Made by a program: the position numbers and the translations under genes. From an uncultured Acidobacteriia bacterium (GTDB taxonomy: Bacteria; Acidobacteriota; Terriglobia; Bryobacterales; Bryobacteraceae): DNA of 64,000 bases. The stretch lies in NCBI GenBank assembly GCA_903907865.1, contig CAIVPR010000044.1, forward strand, positions 335,040-399,039, read 5' to 3'. Below, piece after piece: positions 39,618 through 47,898 of the stretch (position 1 is the first letter of the stretch; each line of letters begins with the position of its first letter). Under the pieces are notes generated by a model. It ran no database searches and had not been told where the DNA came from. It saw nothing but the letters and a program-made list of their open reading frames with translations.

Positions 39618-41333
39618 ATGAAGAAACTACTCTTTTGCTCGTTCCTTGCGCCCGCGTTGTTCGCGCAGACCGGCGGCCTCGATCCCGCCGACACCCTCAA
39701 GCCGCTGAAGGACATGTGGACCAGCTATTCCGGCGACCTGACCGGCAAGCGCTACAGCCTCCTCAAGCAGGTCAACACCGAGACCGTCAAGCACCTGAGC
39801 CTGGAATGGATGAACACCGGCATCCAGACTGGCTGCGGACCCACCGGCGTGAGCCCGGCCCCGGCAGCAGGCGGATTTGGCGGCGGTGGCGGACGCGGCG
39901 GTCCGGCGGCCCCCCCGGCTCCGATCATCGTCGACGGCCTCGGCACAGGCGACGCCAACAACTGCGGCCCGGCTCGCCTCGGCGGCGGCGTCCTGTATGT
40001 GAACGGGATCATCTACGCCTCGGCACCGGACAACGTCTACGCCGTGGACGCACGCGACGGCACGCTCCTCTGGCACTTCTACTGGAAGACGCGCGGCGGC
40101 ACCAGCCTCGCCACGCGCGGCCTCGGGATGTGGCACAACTACATCTACTTCGAGCTGCATGACGACTGGGTGGTCTGCCTCGACGCCCGCAACGGCAAAC
40201 TGGTCTGGAAGCACGAGATTTCGAGCTTCGACCAGCAGTACTTCTCGTCGAATGCCCCCATGGTTCTCGGCAACCACGTGATCGTCGGGACAGGCAACGA
40301 CATGGATTCGCCCGCGTACATCAAGTCGCTCGACCCCGAGACCGGTGCCCTGCAGTGGAAGTTCTACTCGACGGCTCAAAACGCGGGCGAGCCGGGCGTG
40401 GAAACCTGGGCGAGTCTCGACGCGGCGCGCCATGGCGGCGGCACCTCGTGGATTCCGGGGTCGTACGATCCCGAGACCCACCTCTACATCTTCGGCACCG
40501 GCAACCCGACCCCGGCCTACACCGGCGGACGCGGCGATGGCGACAACCTGTTCACGTCCTGCCTGATCGCGATCAACGTGGATACGGGCAAGATGGCGTG
40601 GTACTACCAGACGTCGCCCCACGACACCCACGACTGGGATTCGACCCAGACCCCGGTGCTCGCGGACATGCCCTTCAACGGCAAACCGCGCAAGCTGGTG
40701 ATCACGGCGATGCGCAACGGGTACTTCTTCGTGCTGGACCGCGTGACGGGCGAGCACTTGGTCACGACCAAGTTCGGGCTCGTCAACAACTGGGCCTCCG
40801 GGATTTCGCCCGACGCCAAGCCGAGTCTGGACGCCAAGAGCCAGCCGAAGCGCAATCCGCAGAAGGACGCGATCATCGCAGGCTCGCTGGTAAACAACGA
40901 CGTGACGAACTACCCGCCCCCGAGCTTCTCGCCGGACACCGGGTTGTTCTATGTGCACGAGCAGAATACGCTGCGCGTGTACTATCTGATGGACCCTGAT
41001 CCGCGCGGCTCGATGGGCCTCGGCGGCACGGGCGGCGCGGGCGGCGGCTTGAACTACGGGACGTTCCTGGTGGCGATCGACTACAGGACCGGCAAGGTTG
41101 TCTGGCGGCATGAGCTGCAGGGCGGAAGCGTGGGACTGCTCACGACCGCTGGCGGCGTGCTGTTCATGACGAACGGGCAGGATTTTGAAGCGGTCGAGGC
41201 CAAGACCGGCAAGCCGCTGTGGCACTCACAAATCGGGGCGCTCTCGGCCCCGCCGGAGACGTTCATGCTGGATGGAAAACAGCATGTACTGGCGGCGACT
41301 AGCGGGTCGTTGTTTATGTATGTGTTGAATTAG
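39618..41333 (+). CDS. PQQ-dependent alcohol dehydrogenase-like quinoprotein
   Basis: A 571-residue exported eight-bladed propeller (signal KKLLFCSFLAPALFA). Tryptophan-docking blades show as repeats of GxLxWxxx (GTLLWHFYWKTRGG, GKLVWKHE, GALQWKFY, GKMAWYYQ, GKVVWRHELQGG, GKPLWHSQ), and the DTHDWDSTQTPVL and NGYFFVLDRVTGE segments are typical of PQQ dehydrogenases. It probably oxidises alcohols or similar substrates in the periplasm. A Gly-rich insert near residue 88 (GGFGGGGGRGG) is non-canonical. Downstream of the cytochrome gene, which is its likely electron acceptor. Confidence 0.9.
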   Translation: MKKLLFCSFLAPALFAQTGGLDPADTLKPLKDMWTSYSGDLTGKRYSLLKQVNTETVKHLSLEWMNTGIQTGCGPTGVSPAPAAGGFGGGGGRGGPAAPPAPIIVDGLGTGDANNCGPARLGGGVLYVNGIIYASAPDNVYAVDARDGTLLWHFYWKTRGGTSLATRGLGMWHNYIYFELHDDWVVCLDARNGKLVWKHEISSFDQQYFSSNAPMVLGNHVIVGTGNDMDSPAYIKSLDPETGALQWKFYSTAQNAGEPGVETWASLDAARHGGGTSWIPGSYDPETHLYIFGTGNPTPAYTGGRGDGDNLFTSCLIAINVDTGKMAWYYQTSPHDTHDWDSTQTPVLADMPFNGKPRKLVITAMRNGYFFVLDRVTGEHLVTTKFGLVNNWASGISPDAKPSLDAKSQPKRNPQKDAIIAGSLVNNDVTNYPPPSFSPDTGLFYVHEQNTLRVYYLMDPDPRGSMGLGGTGGAGGGLNYGTFLVAIDYRTGKVVWRHELQGGSVGLLTTAGGVLFMTNGQDFEAVEAKTGKPLWHSQIGALSAPPETFMLDGKQHVLAATSGSLFMYVLN

Positions 41334-41351
41334 GAAGAGAGCTCGATGAGC

Positions 41352-41372
41352 GGGGGCCTTCAACCGGCCCCC
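41352..41372 (+). terminator. GC-rich hairpin after the PQQ dehydrogenase gene
   Basis: GGGGGCC at 41352-41358 pairs with GGCCCCC at 41366-41372 around a 7-base loop, starting 19 bases after the stop. There is no good U-tract after it (CTGATTCG), so a Rho-independent role is probable but not certain. Confidence 0.6.
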
Positions 41373-41392
41373 CTGATTCGATCCAAACAATC

Positions 41393-42145
41393 ATGACTGG
41401 CGGGTACCTCGAGACTAGTATCAGAACGTCCCACGTGCGACCCCTCATCGCATTTCGAGAGTATGTCTTCCGAGATGTCCTTCGAGCGTTCGACAACCTA
41501 AGTGAAAGAGCCAACCAGTTGGCGAACGACTATTTTCAACAGGTTAACTCGCAGCCGTGCGGAGAATATGAGGAGATGGATTTGGGCGGCGTGGCAGATA
41601 CGGCCAACGAGCGCGACGTTGGCTGGTATCAGATGATGACCTCGATCCACCAGTCCATGATGAACCTCGTGGCGGCAGGCCTTTTTCACCTACTTGAGCA
41701 GCAACTCGGGGCGCTCAGCCGGGATGCTTCTTTCTCCGCGTTTCCATTGAAAGAGACAAAACTGGACAAGATAGTTAGGTGGTATCAAGGTGTTCTTGGC
41801 CTCGACCTAGCAAGCCTTCCGTCATGGGCGACCATTGACGAGCTCCGATTGGTAGCCAACGCGGTCAAACATGCTGAGGGCTCTGCAGCAAGGTCCCTGA
41901 GGGTGTCACGCCCCGAATTATTTTTCGATCCCGCCCTAGAGGTGCAACGGCTCGAGTTGATTGCGTTTGGGATTGAGTCTCAACCGGGGCCCATTTCCGC
42001 GCCACTTTCTGGTGAGGACTTTTTTGTCACCGAGGCGCTGCTCAAGACCTACGCAGAAGCTTCCGAATCGTTTCTAAATGAAATCGCAGACTACTTTAGA
42101 GAACACGGCGATACTCGCTACCCATTAGCAAGATTGCCCGCGTAG
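41393..42145 (+). CDS. Hypothetical protein of unknown family next to a HEPN/MNT pair
   Basis: A 250-residue, mostly helical protein, not recognised. It has no signal peptide or membrane segments. A central SIHQSMMNLVAAGLFHLLEQQLG helix and the segment IDELRLVANAVKHAEGSAAR stand out; the latter ends in N-x-x-K-H and has an R-x7-H spacing, faintly like HEPN RNases (R-x4-6-H), but not enough to call one. There is no obvious Shine-Dalgarno before ATG 41393. The coding sequence looks AT-richer than its neighbours. It is convergent with a HEPN/MNT pair 13 bp away, so the three form a compact accessory island that may be mobile or defensive. Confidence 0.6.
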   Translation: MTGGYLETSIRTSHVRPLIAFREYVFRDVLRAFDNLSERANQLANDYFQQVNSQPCGEYEEMDLGGVADTANERDVGWYQMMTSIHQSMMNLVAAGLFHLLEQQLGALSRDASFSAFPLKETKLDKIVRWYQGVLGLDLASLPSWATIDELRLVANAVKHAEGSAARSLRVSRPELFFDPALEVQRLELIAFGIESQPGPISAPLSGEDFFVTEALLKTYAEASESFLNEIADYFREHGDTRYPLARLPA

Positions 42146-42158
42146 TTGCGCCCACAGT

Positions 42159-42596
42159 TCAGCCTCCAAGCCTCGCACGGTACGGAGCCAATGTCTCCAT
42201 CACCGAATCGCGCACCCTGCGAGCCAATTCACAGGCCCGGACTTCTTCACCCGGAAGCAATTCTGCCCGATCTCCGGGGTAACGAATCTCGGCACCAAAT
42301 GGGCTCAGCCAGTTCGCCTCACTCAACCTTGCGACAGTGTCCGGTTCAACCGCTTCCAACAGGATCAAAAGGCGTCTGATGACGTGCGACTTCGGGAACT
42401 CGATTTGGTACTTCGTGAGGAGCGCCTTCAAGTACTTCTCCGCAGCCTGTTGCGCGTGAAAACCGACGATGTCCCGGAAGTCAGGCTCCCCACTGAGCTT
42501 GGTAGCGGTTTTGAGATCCAAGTCCGCTCTCTTGATCCACTCTGTGACGAGCAGGCTGATCTCGTGCTCAGGCAGCCCGATAGAGGACTCGTCCAT
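42159..42596 (-). CDS. HEPN domain protein (partner of MNT nucleotidyltransferase)
   Basis: A 145-residue helical protein from ATG 42596; the frame extends to 42626, inside the MNT gene. Typical HEPN features are WIKRADLDLKTA, GFHAQQAAEKYLKALL and PFGAEIRYPGDRAELL. It overlaps the upstream MNT gene by 29 bp. In such pairs the HEPN protein is either a toxic RNase or a partner of the nucleotidyltransferase. A clear R-x4-6-H catalytic motif is not obvious, so it may be of the non-RNase type; I would not assume toxicity. Confidence 0.85.
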   Translation of the reverse strand: MDESSIGLPEHEISLLVTEWIKRADLDLKTATKLSGEPDFRDIVGFHAQQAAEKYLKALLTKYQIEFPKSHVIRRLLILLEAVEPDTVARLSEANWLSPFGAEIRYPGDRAELLPGEEVRACELARRVRDSVMETLAPYRARLGG

Positions 42597-42888
42597 ACTT
42601 GTTCGCCGGAAAGGCGATCCCCCCAATCAGGTTCTTCGTTGCCTCGAAACTCTCCGACGAAATGAGCTTGACATCGACGGCGAATTGGACGTCCCCGATG
42701 GCGTCGGTAATTGTAACTACTTTCTCGTGGCGGTTTTGGGCGGTGGGCTCAACGATCAAAAGGTCGATATCGCTGTCCTTGGTCATTTGCCCAGTGGCAG
42801 CCGACCCGAACAAAATGATCCTGTCCGGTCTCGACACCGCGAGCACCCGTCGGACCACCTCGTTCAATAGCGACTCATCAACGCCCAT
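42568..42888 (-). CDS. MNT-type minimal nucleotidyltransferase
   Basis: A 106-residue minimal nucleotidyltransferase from ATG 42888. The GS-x10-D-x-D signature is present: GSAATGQMTKDSDIDLLIVE, with the two Asp that bind Mg2+ and a third in VDVKLIS. MNT proteins act with HEPN partners, and in characterised pairs AMPylate the HEPN toxin to silence it. It precedes and overlaps the HEPN gene in the same operon. Substrate here is inferred. Confidence 0.87.
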   Translation of the reverse strand: MGVDESLLNEVVRRVLAVSRPDRIILFGSAATGQMTKDSDIDLLIVEPTAQNRHEKVVTITDAIGDVQFAVDVKLISSESFEATKNLIGGIAFPANKYGRVLYRAA

Positions 42889-42943
42889 TCCATCCCCATT
42901 GTAGACGAAGAATTGGGTGCACGGTTAAGCAAGGGCCATACGC

Positions 42944-43891
42944 CTACTTGCACCACGGCAAATACGCCGCCCCGAACAACCCCGCTTCATTCCCCAACCC
43001 GGCCCGTTCCACCCGCGTGTCCGTAGTCCGCAGCGTAAACGACCGTCGCTTCGCCTCCGCCATCATCGCCGGAGCAAAAAGATCCCAGCCGGCGATCACG
43101 CCCCCCGCAATCAAATACAGCGGGAAATTGAACGTATTCACCAGCATCGCCAGCAGGATTCCCAGCGATTCCCCCATCGACTGGAACACGCGCAGCGCCC
43201 GCTCATTCCCATCCATCGCCAACTCGTACACCTCGCTGGACTTCAAGTCGCCCAGCCCGAGCATGCGCGCCATCCCAGTTATCGCTGTCGCCGAGGCGTG
43301 CTTTTCGACGCATCCCAGATTCCCGCATCCGCACGGGTTGCCGTTCGGAACCACCGTGATATGCCCCAGTTCCGCCGCCATCCCGTTGACCCCATGGAGC
43401 ACGCGACCGTCCGAAATGATTCCGCCACCGATGCCCGTGCCAAGTGTCAGCATCACCAAGTCGTTGATGCCCCGGCCCGTACCCATCCAGTGCTCGCCCA
43501 AGGCCGCCGCGTTGGCGTCGTTCTCAAGGATCACCGGGGCGTTCAGACGCCGCGACAGCTCATCCCGGATGGGGAAATTCTCAATCGCCGTAATGTTGTT
43601 CGAATTCCGGACGATCCCCTCGCGCAAGGAAATGAAGCCCGGCACGCCGATCCCGATGCCGGCCAAGTTGCCGACGCCGAAACGTTCACGCAGCCCCGCG
43701 ATGGCGTCCACCATGTCCGCGAGGATGGGTTCCCTGCCCTCGCTGAAATGCGTCCGCCCAGCGGTTCGCCCAAGAATGGTGCCGGAGCGGTCAATGGCGG
43801 CGGCGCGCAGGTTGGTTCCGCCCAGGTCGAGGCCAATGGCGTAGGAAGTTGAATTGGCGGGTATCAATGACGAAGATAGCACGACAGCCAA
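42944..43891 (-). CDS. ROK-family sugar kinase (glucokinase-like)
   Basis: A 315-residue ROK protein: N-terminal ATP loop GLDLGGTNLRAAAID, the sugar-binding ENDANAAALGEHW with catalytic Asp, GTGIGGGII, and the zinc motif CGCGNLGCVE (ROK consensus CxCGxxGCxE). It phosphorylates glucose or a related hexose. The annotated start is TTG 43891; a downstream GTG at 43882 or other codons are possible because no clear Shine-Dalgarno precedes it. The start region overlaps that of the divergent dioxygenase gene. There is no HTH domain, so it is an enzyme, not a ROK repressor. Confidence 0.9.
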   Translation of the reverse strand: MAVVLSSSLIPANSTSYAIGLDLGGTNLRAAAIDRSGTILGRTAGRTHFSEGREPILADMVDAIAGLRERFGVGNLAGIGIGVPGFISLREGIVRNSNNITAIENFPIRDELSRRLNAPVILENDANAAALGEHWMGTGRGINDLVMLTLGTGIGGGIISDGRVLHGVNGMAAELGHITVVPNGNPCGCGNLGCVEKHASATAITGMARMLGLGDLKSSEVYELAMDGNERALRVFQSMGESLGILLAMLVNTFNFPLYLIAGGVIAGWDLFAPAMMAEAKRRSFTLRTTDTRVERAGLGNEAGLFGAAYLPWCK

Positions 43892-43899
43892 GGTTTATC

Positions 43900-44691
43900 A
43901 TGTTGGACATGGTCGGTGAATCGGAAGGCAGGGCGACTACGAAGGTCAGGGAGGAACTACTGGACCGCGGATTCGTCGTGTTCCCCAACTTCCTCGCGCC
44001 CGAGCAGGTGGCGGCGTTCAACGCACGCATCGAGGAACTGTTCGAACTCGAAGGCGACAACGCCGGCGGAGAGTTCAAGTCCGAGCCCGGCGCACGACGT
44101 CTCGCAAACATGGTGGACAAGGGCGAACTCTTCGAACAGGTAATCCAGACGCCCGAAGTCCTGGCCGCCGTCGGTGTAGTCCTCGGCCCCGACTTCAAGC
44201 TGAGCAGCCTGAATATCCGCTCCGCCAACCCGCACAACGGCTCCGCGCAACCGTTGCACGTCGATTCGGGTGCCCTGCCCGACGAGCTCGGCAACTCCGT
44301 CTGCAATTCCGTGTGGATGCTGGACGACTTCACCGAACACAACGGTGCCCTCCGCGTCGTACCCGGCTCGCACCGCTGGGGACGCAAGCCGGAGCCCGGT
44401 GAAAAACCGCAGAGCGAGTTGCTGGTGACCGGCAAGGCCGGCACCGTCGTCGTGATGAACGCGCACATGTGGCATGGCGGCACAGAAAACTTCACCGGCC
44501 ACCAACGGCGCGCCATGCACGTCTATTACACCCGTGGCGACAAGCCCCAGCAGCAGTATCAGAAGAAGTGGGTCCGCCCCGAGGTCCAAGCGCGCCTGAG
44601 TCCCCTGGGGCGGCGGCTACTGGCCTTGGACGACGCGCGCAACGACGAGCTGTGCGCCCTCGAAACCGGCATGAGCGGCTTCATGAAGTAG
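43900..44691 (+). CDS. Phytanoyl-CoA dioxygenase (PhyH) family protein
   Basis: A 263-residue Fe(II)/2-oxoglutarate-type double-stranded helix protein. The metal triad is visible: His and Asp in LHVDSGALPD and the distal His in NAHMWHGGTENF. RRAMHVYYTRG carries the basic residue for 2-oxoglutarate. The frame opens at 43849, but ATG 43900 avoids running far into the ROK gene. PhyH-like enzymes hydroxylate very different small molecules, so substrate is open. Starts of this and the ROK gene are within ~10 bp of each other on opposite strands. Confidence 0.85.
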   Translation: MLDMVGESEGRATTKVREELLDRGFVVFPNFLAPEQVAAFNARIEELFELEGDNAGGEFKSEPGARRLANMVDKGELFEQVIQTPEVLAAVGVVLGPDFKLSSLNIRSANPHNGSAQPLHVDSGALPDELGNSVCNSVWMLDDFTEHNGALRVVPGSHRWGRKPEPGEKPQSELLVTGKAGTVVVMNAHMWHGGTENFTGHQRRAMHVYYTRGDKPQQQYQKKWVRPEVQARLSPLGRRLLALDDARNDELCALETGMSGFMK

Positions 44692-44700
44692 CCCCAAGGA

Positions 44701-45393
44701 CTATCGCGGCAGCAGGGCGTCCAAATAGGCCGGTTCCCGGTTGAAGATCGGAATCTCCAAATCAACCTTCCACTCGCCCGAGGGAGTCCGGACGACACAA
44801 CGCCCGCGTTTGAAATCAGCGTTCTGGCGCGCCCAATTGATCCCCTTCGCGTGCAGCATCTCGTGCTTCTCCGAGGTCGATTTATTCACCAATTCCTGAT
44901 GGGAATAGTGCGCCGACGCCAACATGTTGAGGCTATTCGCGGACGCGTCCATCTGGCGCCATAAGAAATACTCTTCCACATCGGCCCGCCGCGAGATCAC
45001 CATGACCCGCGAGTCGAAGGCCGCGATCCTGTCCGACCCGAAAGCGCGGTTGAATACCCCGGTGAAGATGCTGGCCGACACGGACGCGATCTTCTGTACG
45101 TTGCCGTCGAACCAAAGGGCGGAATCGGCACGCTCAAAGTCTGTCAGAAGGAAGGAATACTCGTCGCTCTGGCCGTAGGCAAGACGGCATCCGATCATTT
45201 CCTTGCAAAGGTGCAGCGCCGCTTGGTCCAAGGCATCAGCCAACGCTTGGCAATAGGGGCGCTCCAGACCCTCGGTAAACTTGTGGAAAGCGCGTCCATC
45301 GATGCGCACGACAAAGTGCGAACGCCTCGGCAGGAAGAGCCGGAGTGCGTCCTCGAAGTCATTCTTCATGCGGCGGCCAAGGGAATCCTTCAT
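44701..45393 (-). CDS. Thg1-like 3'-5' nucleotide polymerase (bacterial TLP)
   Basis: A 230-residue Thg1 superfamily protein. The palm-domain metal residues are in place: Asp32 in RIDGRAFHKFT and Asp77 with Glu78 in YGQSDEYSF, near the human Thg1 positions. The eukaryal tRNA-His recognition motif HINNLYN is not seen, as in Thg1-like proteins that repair truncated tRNA 5' ends rather than adding G-1. ATG 45393 is supported by AGGAGA seven bases upstream. Such genes are sporadic in bacteria. Function on tRNA repair is inferred. Confidence 0.92.
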   Translation of the reverse strand: MKDSLGRRMKNDFEDALRLFLPRRSHFVVRIDGRAFHKFTEGLERPYCQALADALDQAALHLCKEMIGCRLAYGQSDEYSFLLTDFERADSALWFDGNVQKIASVSASIFTGVFNRAFGSDRIAAFDSRVMVISRRADVEEYFLWRQMDASANSLNMLASAHYSHQELVNKSTSEKHEMLHAKGINWARQNADFKRGRCVVRTPSGEWKVDLEIPIFNREPAYLDALLPR

Positions 45394-45409
45394 CGGCGGT
45401 CTCCTACGA

Positions 45410-45439
45410 TTGTGGCAGAGTGCGTACTGGGAGTAATAT
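45410..45439 (+). promoter_or_regulatory. Candidate sigma70-type promoter for the metallo-hydrolase gene
   Basis: TTGTGG at 45410-45415 and TAATAT at 45434-45439 are 18 bases apart, 20 bases before the ATG of the metallo-hydrolase. The -10 is good but the -35 is weak; this is a pattern match only. Confidence 0.35.
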
Positions 45440-45459
45440 GATGGAAAGGAAGCTCCCGT

Positions 45460-46296
45460 ATGAATCGACGCGCATTCTTATCCCTATCCGCCGTGGCTGC
45501 CACCGGTTTTGCCCAGGATAATCCTGACTGGCATCGGGCCTTTCCTTCCTTCCGCATCGCTGGAAACCTCTATTATGTGGGTACAGCCGATCTGGCCGCA
45601 TACATCATCCATACAATCCAGGGCGATATCCTCATCAACACCAACTTCCCCCAGGACCTGCCCCTGCTGAAGCAGAGCATCGCGAATGCGGGACTCAAGT
45701 ACAGCAACATCAGTATCATCCTGACCAGCCATGCCCATGCCGATCACGACGGCGCCATAGCCAACGTGAAGAAGGAAACGGGGGCCAGCGTCATGGTCAT
45801 GGCCGAGGATGCCCCCGAAGCCGAGAGCCTCGCCAAGGGTCGGCCCGCGACCCACGTTGATCGAATCCTCCGCGACGGCTACAAGGTCGAACTGGGCGGC
45901 GTGCGCGTTGTGGCCCATAGGACTCCCGGCCACACCCCCGGCTGCACCACTTGGACGACCGTGATGGAAGAAAACGGCAAGAACCTCGAATGCGTGATCG
46001 TGGGGAGCCCGAATGTCAACAAGGGCTATGTCCTAGTCGGGGACAAGAAATACCCCAACAGAGCCGACGACTACGTGAAAACATTCGCCACCCTCAAGGC
46101 GCTTCCCTGCGACGTGTTCCTGGGCGCGCACGGGGAGTATTTCGACCTCAAGGCCAAGTATGGCAAGTTCAAGGCGGGCAACCAGATGGCGTTCGTCGAC
46201 CCCAACGGCTACAAGACCTGGGTAGCCGCGAAGGAGCAGGAATTCCAGAAGGAATGGGCGCGCTCGAAGGCCGCTCCGGGCACGCCCAAGCCGTAG
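45460..46296 (+). CDS. Exported subclass B3-like metallo-beta-lactamase fold hydrolase
   Basis: A 278-residue MBL-fold protein. Its signal (NRRAFLSLSAVAATGFAQ) is twin-arginine-like. Zn ligands match subclass B3: HAHADHDG (His91, His93, Asp95, His96), His158 in HRTPGHTPGCTTW and His224 in LGAHGEYFDL. The PGHTPGCTTW segment is typical of B3 lactamases. The lineage from a soil genome suggests either a real resistance enzyme or a related lactonase or phosphodiesterase; activity cannot be read. The SD AAGGAAG lies about eight bases before ATG 45460. Divergent from Thg1-like and convergent with the pectin-oligomer lyase gene. Confidence 0.88.
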   Translation: MNRRAFLSLSAVAATGFAQDNPDWHRAFPSFRIAGNLYYVGTADLAAYIIHTIQGDILINTNFPQDLPLLKQSIANAGLKYSNISIILTSHAHADHDGAIANVKKETGASVMVMAEDAPEAESLAKGRPATHVDRILRDGYKVELGGVRVVAHRTPGHTPGCTTWTTVMEENGKNLECVIVGSPNVNKGYVLVGDKKYPNRADDYVKTFATLKALPCDVFLGAHGEYFDLKAKYGKFKAGNQMAFVDPNGYKTWVAAKEQEFQKEWARSKAAPGTPKP

Positions 46297-46300
46297 CGCG

Positions 46301-47599
46301 TTACTTTGCCGACTTTTCCACTTCCACCGCGAAGGTGTAGGTGGGCCCGAACATGTTGGAGCGGAAGATGACCCACTTCTCGTCGGGGCTGAAGCTGACG
46401 TTGGGCTCCAGCCGATAGTTGTGCTTCGACATGTTGACCAGCTTTTCGGCCTTCAGAACGCCGGTGCGGATAAAGGACGGGTCTGATAACCCCTCGTTCT
46501 TGCGCGGCTGGGGACGGAACAGGTAGATCCACTCGCCGTCTGGAGCTTTCGCGACTTGCCCCGGATCGCCACCGTCGCCCGTGAACAAGGTGCCGTCGTG
46601 GTTCACGTTGAAGTGGATGGACCACTCGTTGCGCTGCAGGTGCTGCCAAACGCGATCCTTGGTCTTCACGTTGTACCCTGCCAGCCAGAAGTCTTCGCCG
46701 CGCGGCGTCTGCAGGTCGTACCAGATGATCGACCCGTCGCGGTTCCAGAATTCGTGGCCGAAAATCTCCATCTCCATGGTGCGGTTGTGGATCTTTGTGA
46801 GCTCGGAGCCGTCGGACTTCATGGTCCAGATACGGTCCACCTTGTGCCAGGGACCCTCGTGGCAGACCATCAGGAGATTGGGATCTGTGGGCGAGAATTC
46901 CAGGTGGTTGATCCAGTCGGTGCTGTGGAGGATCGGCTTGACCTCGCCGCTTTTGGTGTTGAGCGTGAATAGGACGAGAGGGATTCGCGCGGCGAGTCGG
47001 CGCTCCATCATTTGGCCCTTGTTCAGGGGCTGGTCGACCGTTTGGGGTTGGCCGTTGGCGGCAGCGGGGACCCCCTGGGGTGCCGCTCCGCCAACCGCGG
47101 GCGGGGTTGCCCGGTATTCGGCGGGGCTCTCGGCTTCGGTGTAGGTGCCTGCGATCAGAGTTTCATCGGCGTTTACGGATGCCACCGAGCCGCGGGCGGG
47201 AATATCGCCGATCCGGCGCGTCACCAACGTATCGACATCGGTCGAGTAGACGGTATTTTCCTTGGTGTAATAGACGTTGGGCGTCTTGCGGCCCGTCACG
47301 ATGATGCGGACACGCCCCTCGACCACCTGTTTCGTCTGCTTGGTGGCCAAGTCGAGCACGCGGATGCCGCCCGGCACGGTGTAGACCATCTTCTTGCCGT
47401 CTGCGGTGTAGCCGTTTTGATTGAAGTAAAGGCTGGCACTGTTGGGTTCGTCGGTCAGGCGGATGACACGGTGGCCCGTGTCGGGGTCGATCCATTCCTT
47501 GGGTGGCGCCTGCTGGTCCCTGGGCAACTGCGCCTGTTGGGCGGCTGCATTGGCGACCGACAGAATCATTGCGAACAACACTGGGCGGGCAAACGTCAT
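46301..47599 (-). CDS. Exported oligogalacturonate lyase-type protein (PL22-like)
   Basis: A 432-residue exported propeller (signal ARPVLFAMILSVANAAAQ). Blades read as TolB/WD40-like repeats (DPNLLMVCHEGPWHKVDRIW, MEMEIFGHEFWNRDGSIIW, LEPNVSFSPDEKWVIFRSN). The CHEGPWHKVDRIW, GHEFW and HFNVNHD segments fit the oligogalacturonide lyase family, with His residues likely to hold the metal. It would cleave unsaturated digalacturonate from pectin breakdown, though most PL22 enzymes are cytoplasmic and this one is exported. Its start is 23 bp from a divergent small membrane-protein gene. Confidence 0.85.
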   Translation of the reverse strand: MTFARPVLFAMILSVANAAAQQAQLPRDQQAPPKEWIDPDTGHRVIRLTDEPNSASLYFNQNGYTADGKKMVYTVPGGIRVLDLATKQTKQVVEGRVRIIVTGRKTPNVYYTKENTVYSTDVDTLVTRRIGDIPARGSVASVNADETLIAGTYTEAESPAEYRATPPAVGGAAPQGVPAAANGQPQTVDQPLNKGQMMERRLAARIPLVLFTLNTKSGEVKPILHSTDWINHLEFSPTDPNLLMVCHEGPWHKVDRIWTMKSDGSELTKIHNRTMEMEIFGHEFWNRDGSIIWYDLQTPRGEDFWLAGYNVKTKDRVWQHLQRNEWSIHFNVNHDGTLFTGDGGDPGQVAKAPDGEWIYLFRPQPRKNEGLSDPSFIRTGVLKAEKLVNMSKHNYRLEPNVSFSPDEKWVIFRSNMFGPTYTFAVEVEKSAK

Positions 47600-47622
47600 G
47601 AATAAAGGATATCCTGTTTACA

Positions 47623-47898
47623 ATGCCGTGTCTCCTGTTGCTGGCCATAATGGCGTTTCCCCGCGTAGTGCTGGTTTGCATGTGGTTCTTCACACACATG
47701 CTGACGCGGGCCTACCATGACAGTCTCGTGCCTCTGGCTGGCTTCATCTTCCTTCCGATCACCACCATCGCTTACGCATGGATGGTCAACTTGCACCGAC
47801 CAATCGAGGGGATCAACCTCGTCTTGATGATCGTCGCCGTCGTCTTGGACATGGGGTCGCACGGCGGCGGACGCCGACACTACCGCCGCTGGGACTGA
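47623..47898 (+). CDS. Small conserved membrane protein
   Basis: A 91-residue protein with two to three hydrophobic segments (LLLLAIMAFPRVVLVCMWFF; SLVPLAGFIFLPITTIAYAW; INLVLMIVAVVLDM) and a basic tail GGGRRHYRRWD. It resembles a small conserved family in Acidobacteriota and neighbours. ATG 47650 (MAFPRVVLV) is an equally likely start, as homologues as I recall them begin near the FPR. The 3' end overlaps the lpxA end by 19 bp on the opposite strand. Function unknown. Confidence 0.72.
   Translation: MPCLLLLAIMAFPRVVLVCMWFFTHMLTRAYHDSLVPLAGFIFLPITTIAYAWMVNLHRPIEGINLVLMIVAVVLDMGSHGGGRRHYRRWD

Noticed and set aside
39627..41225. 532-aa open frame on the minus strand
   Set aside because: Antisense to the PQQ dehydrogenase; no start context or domain.
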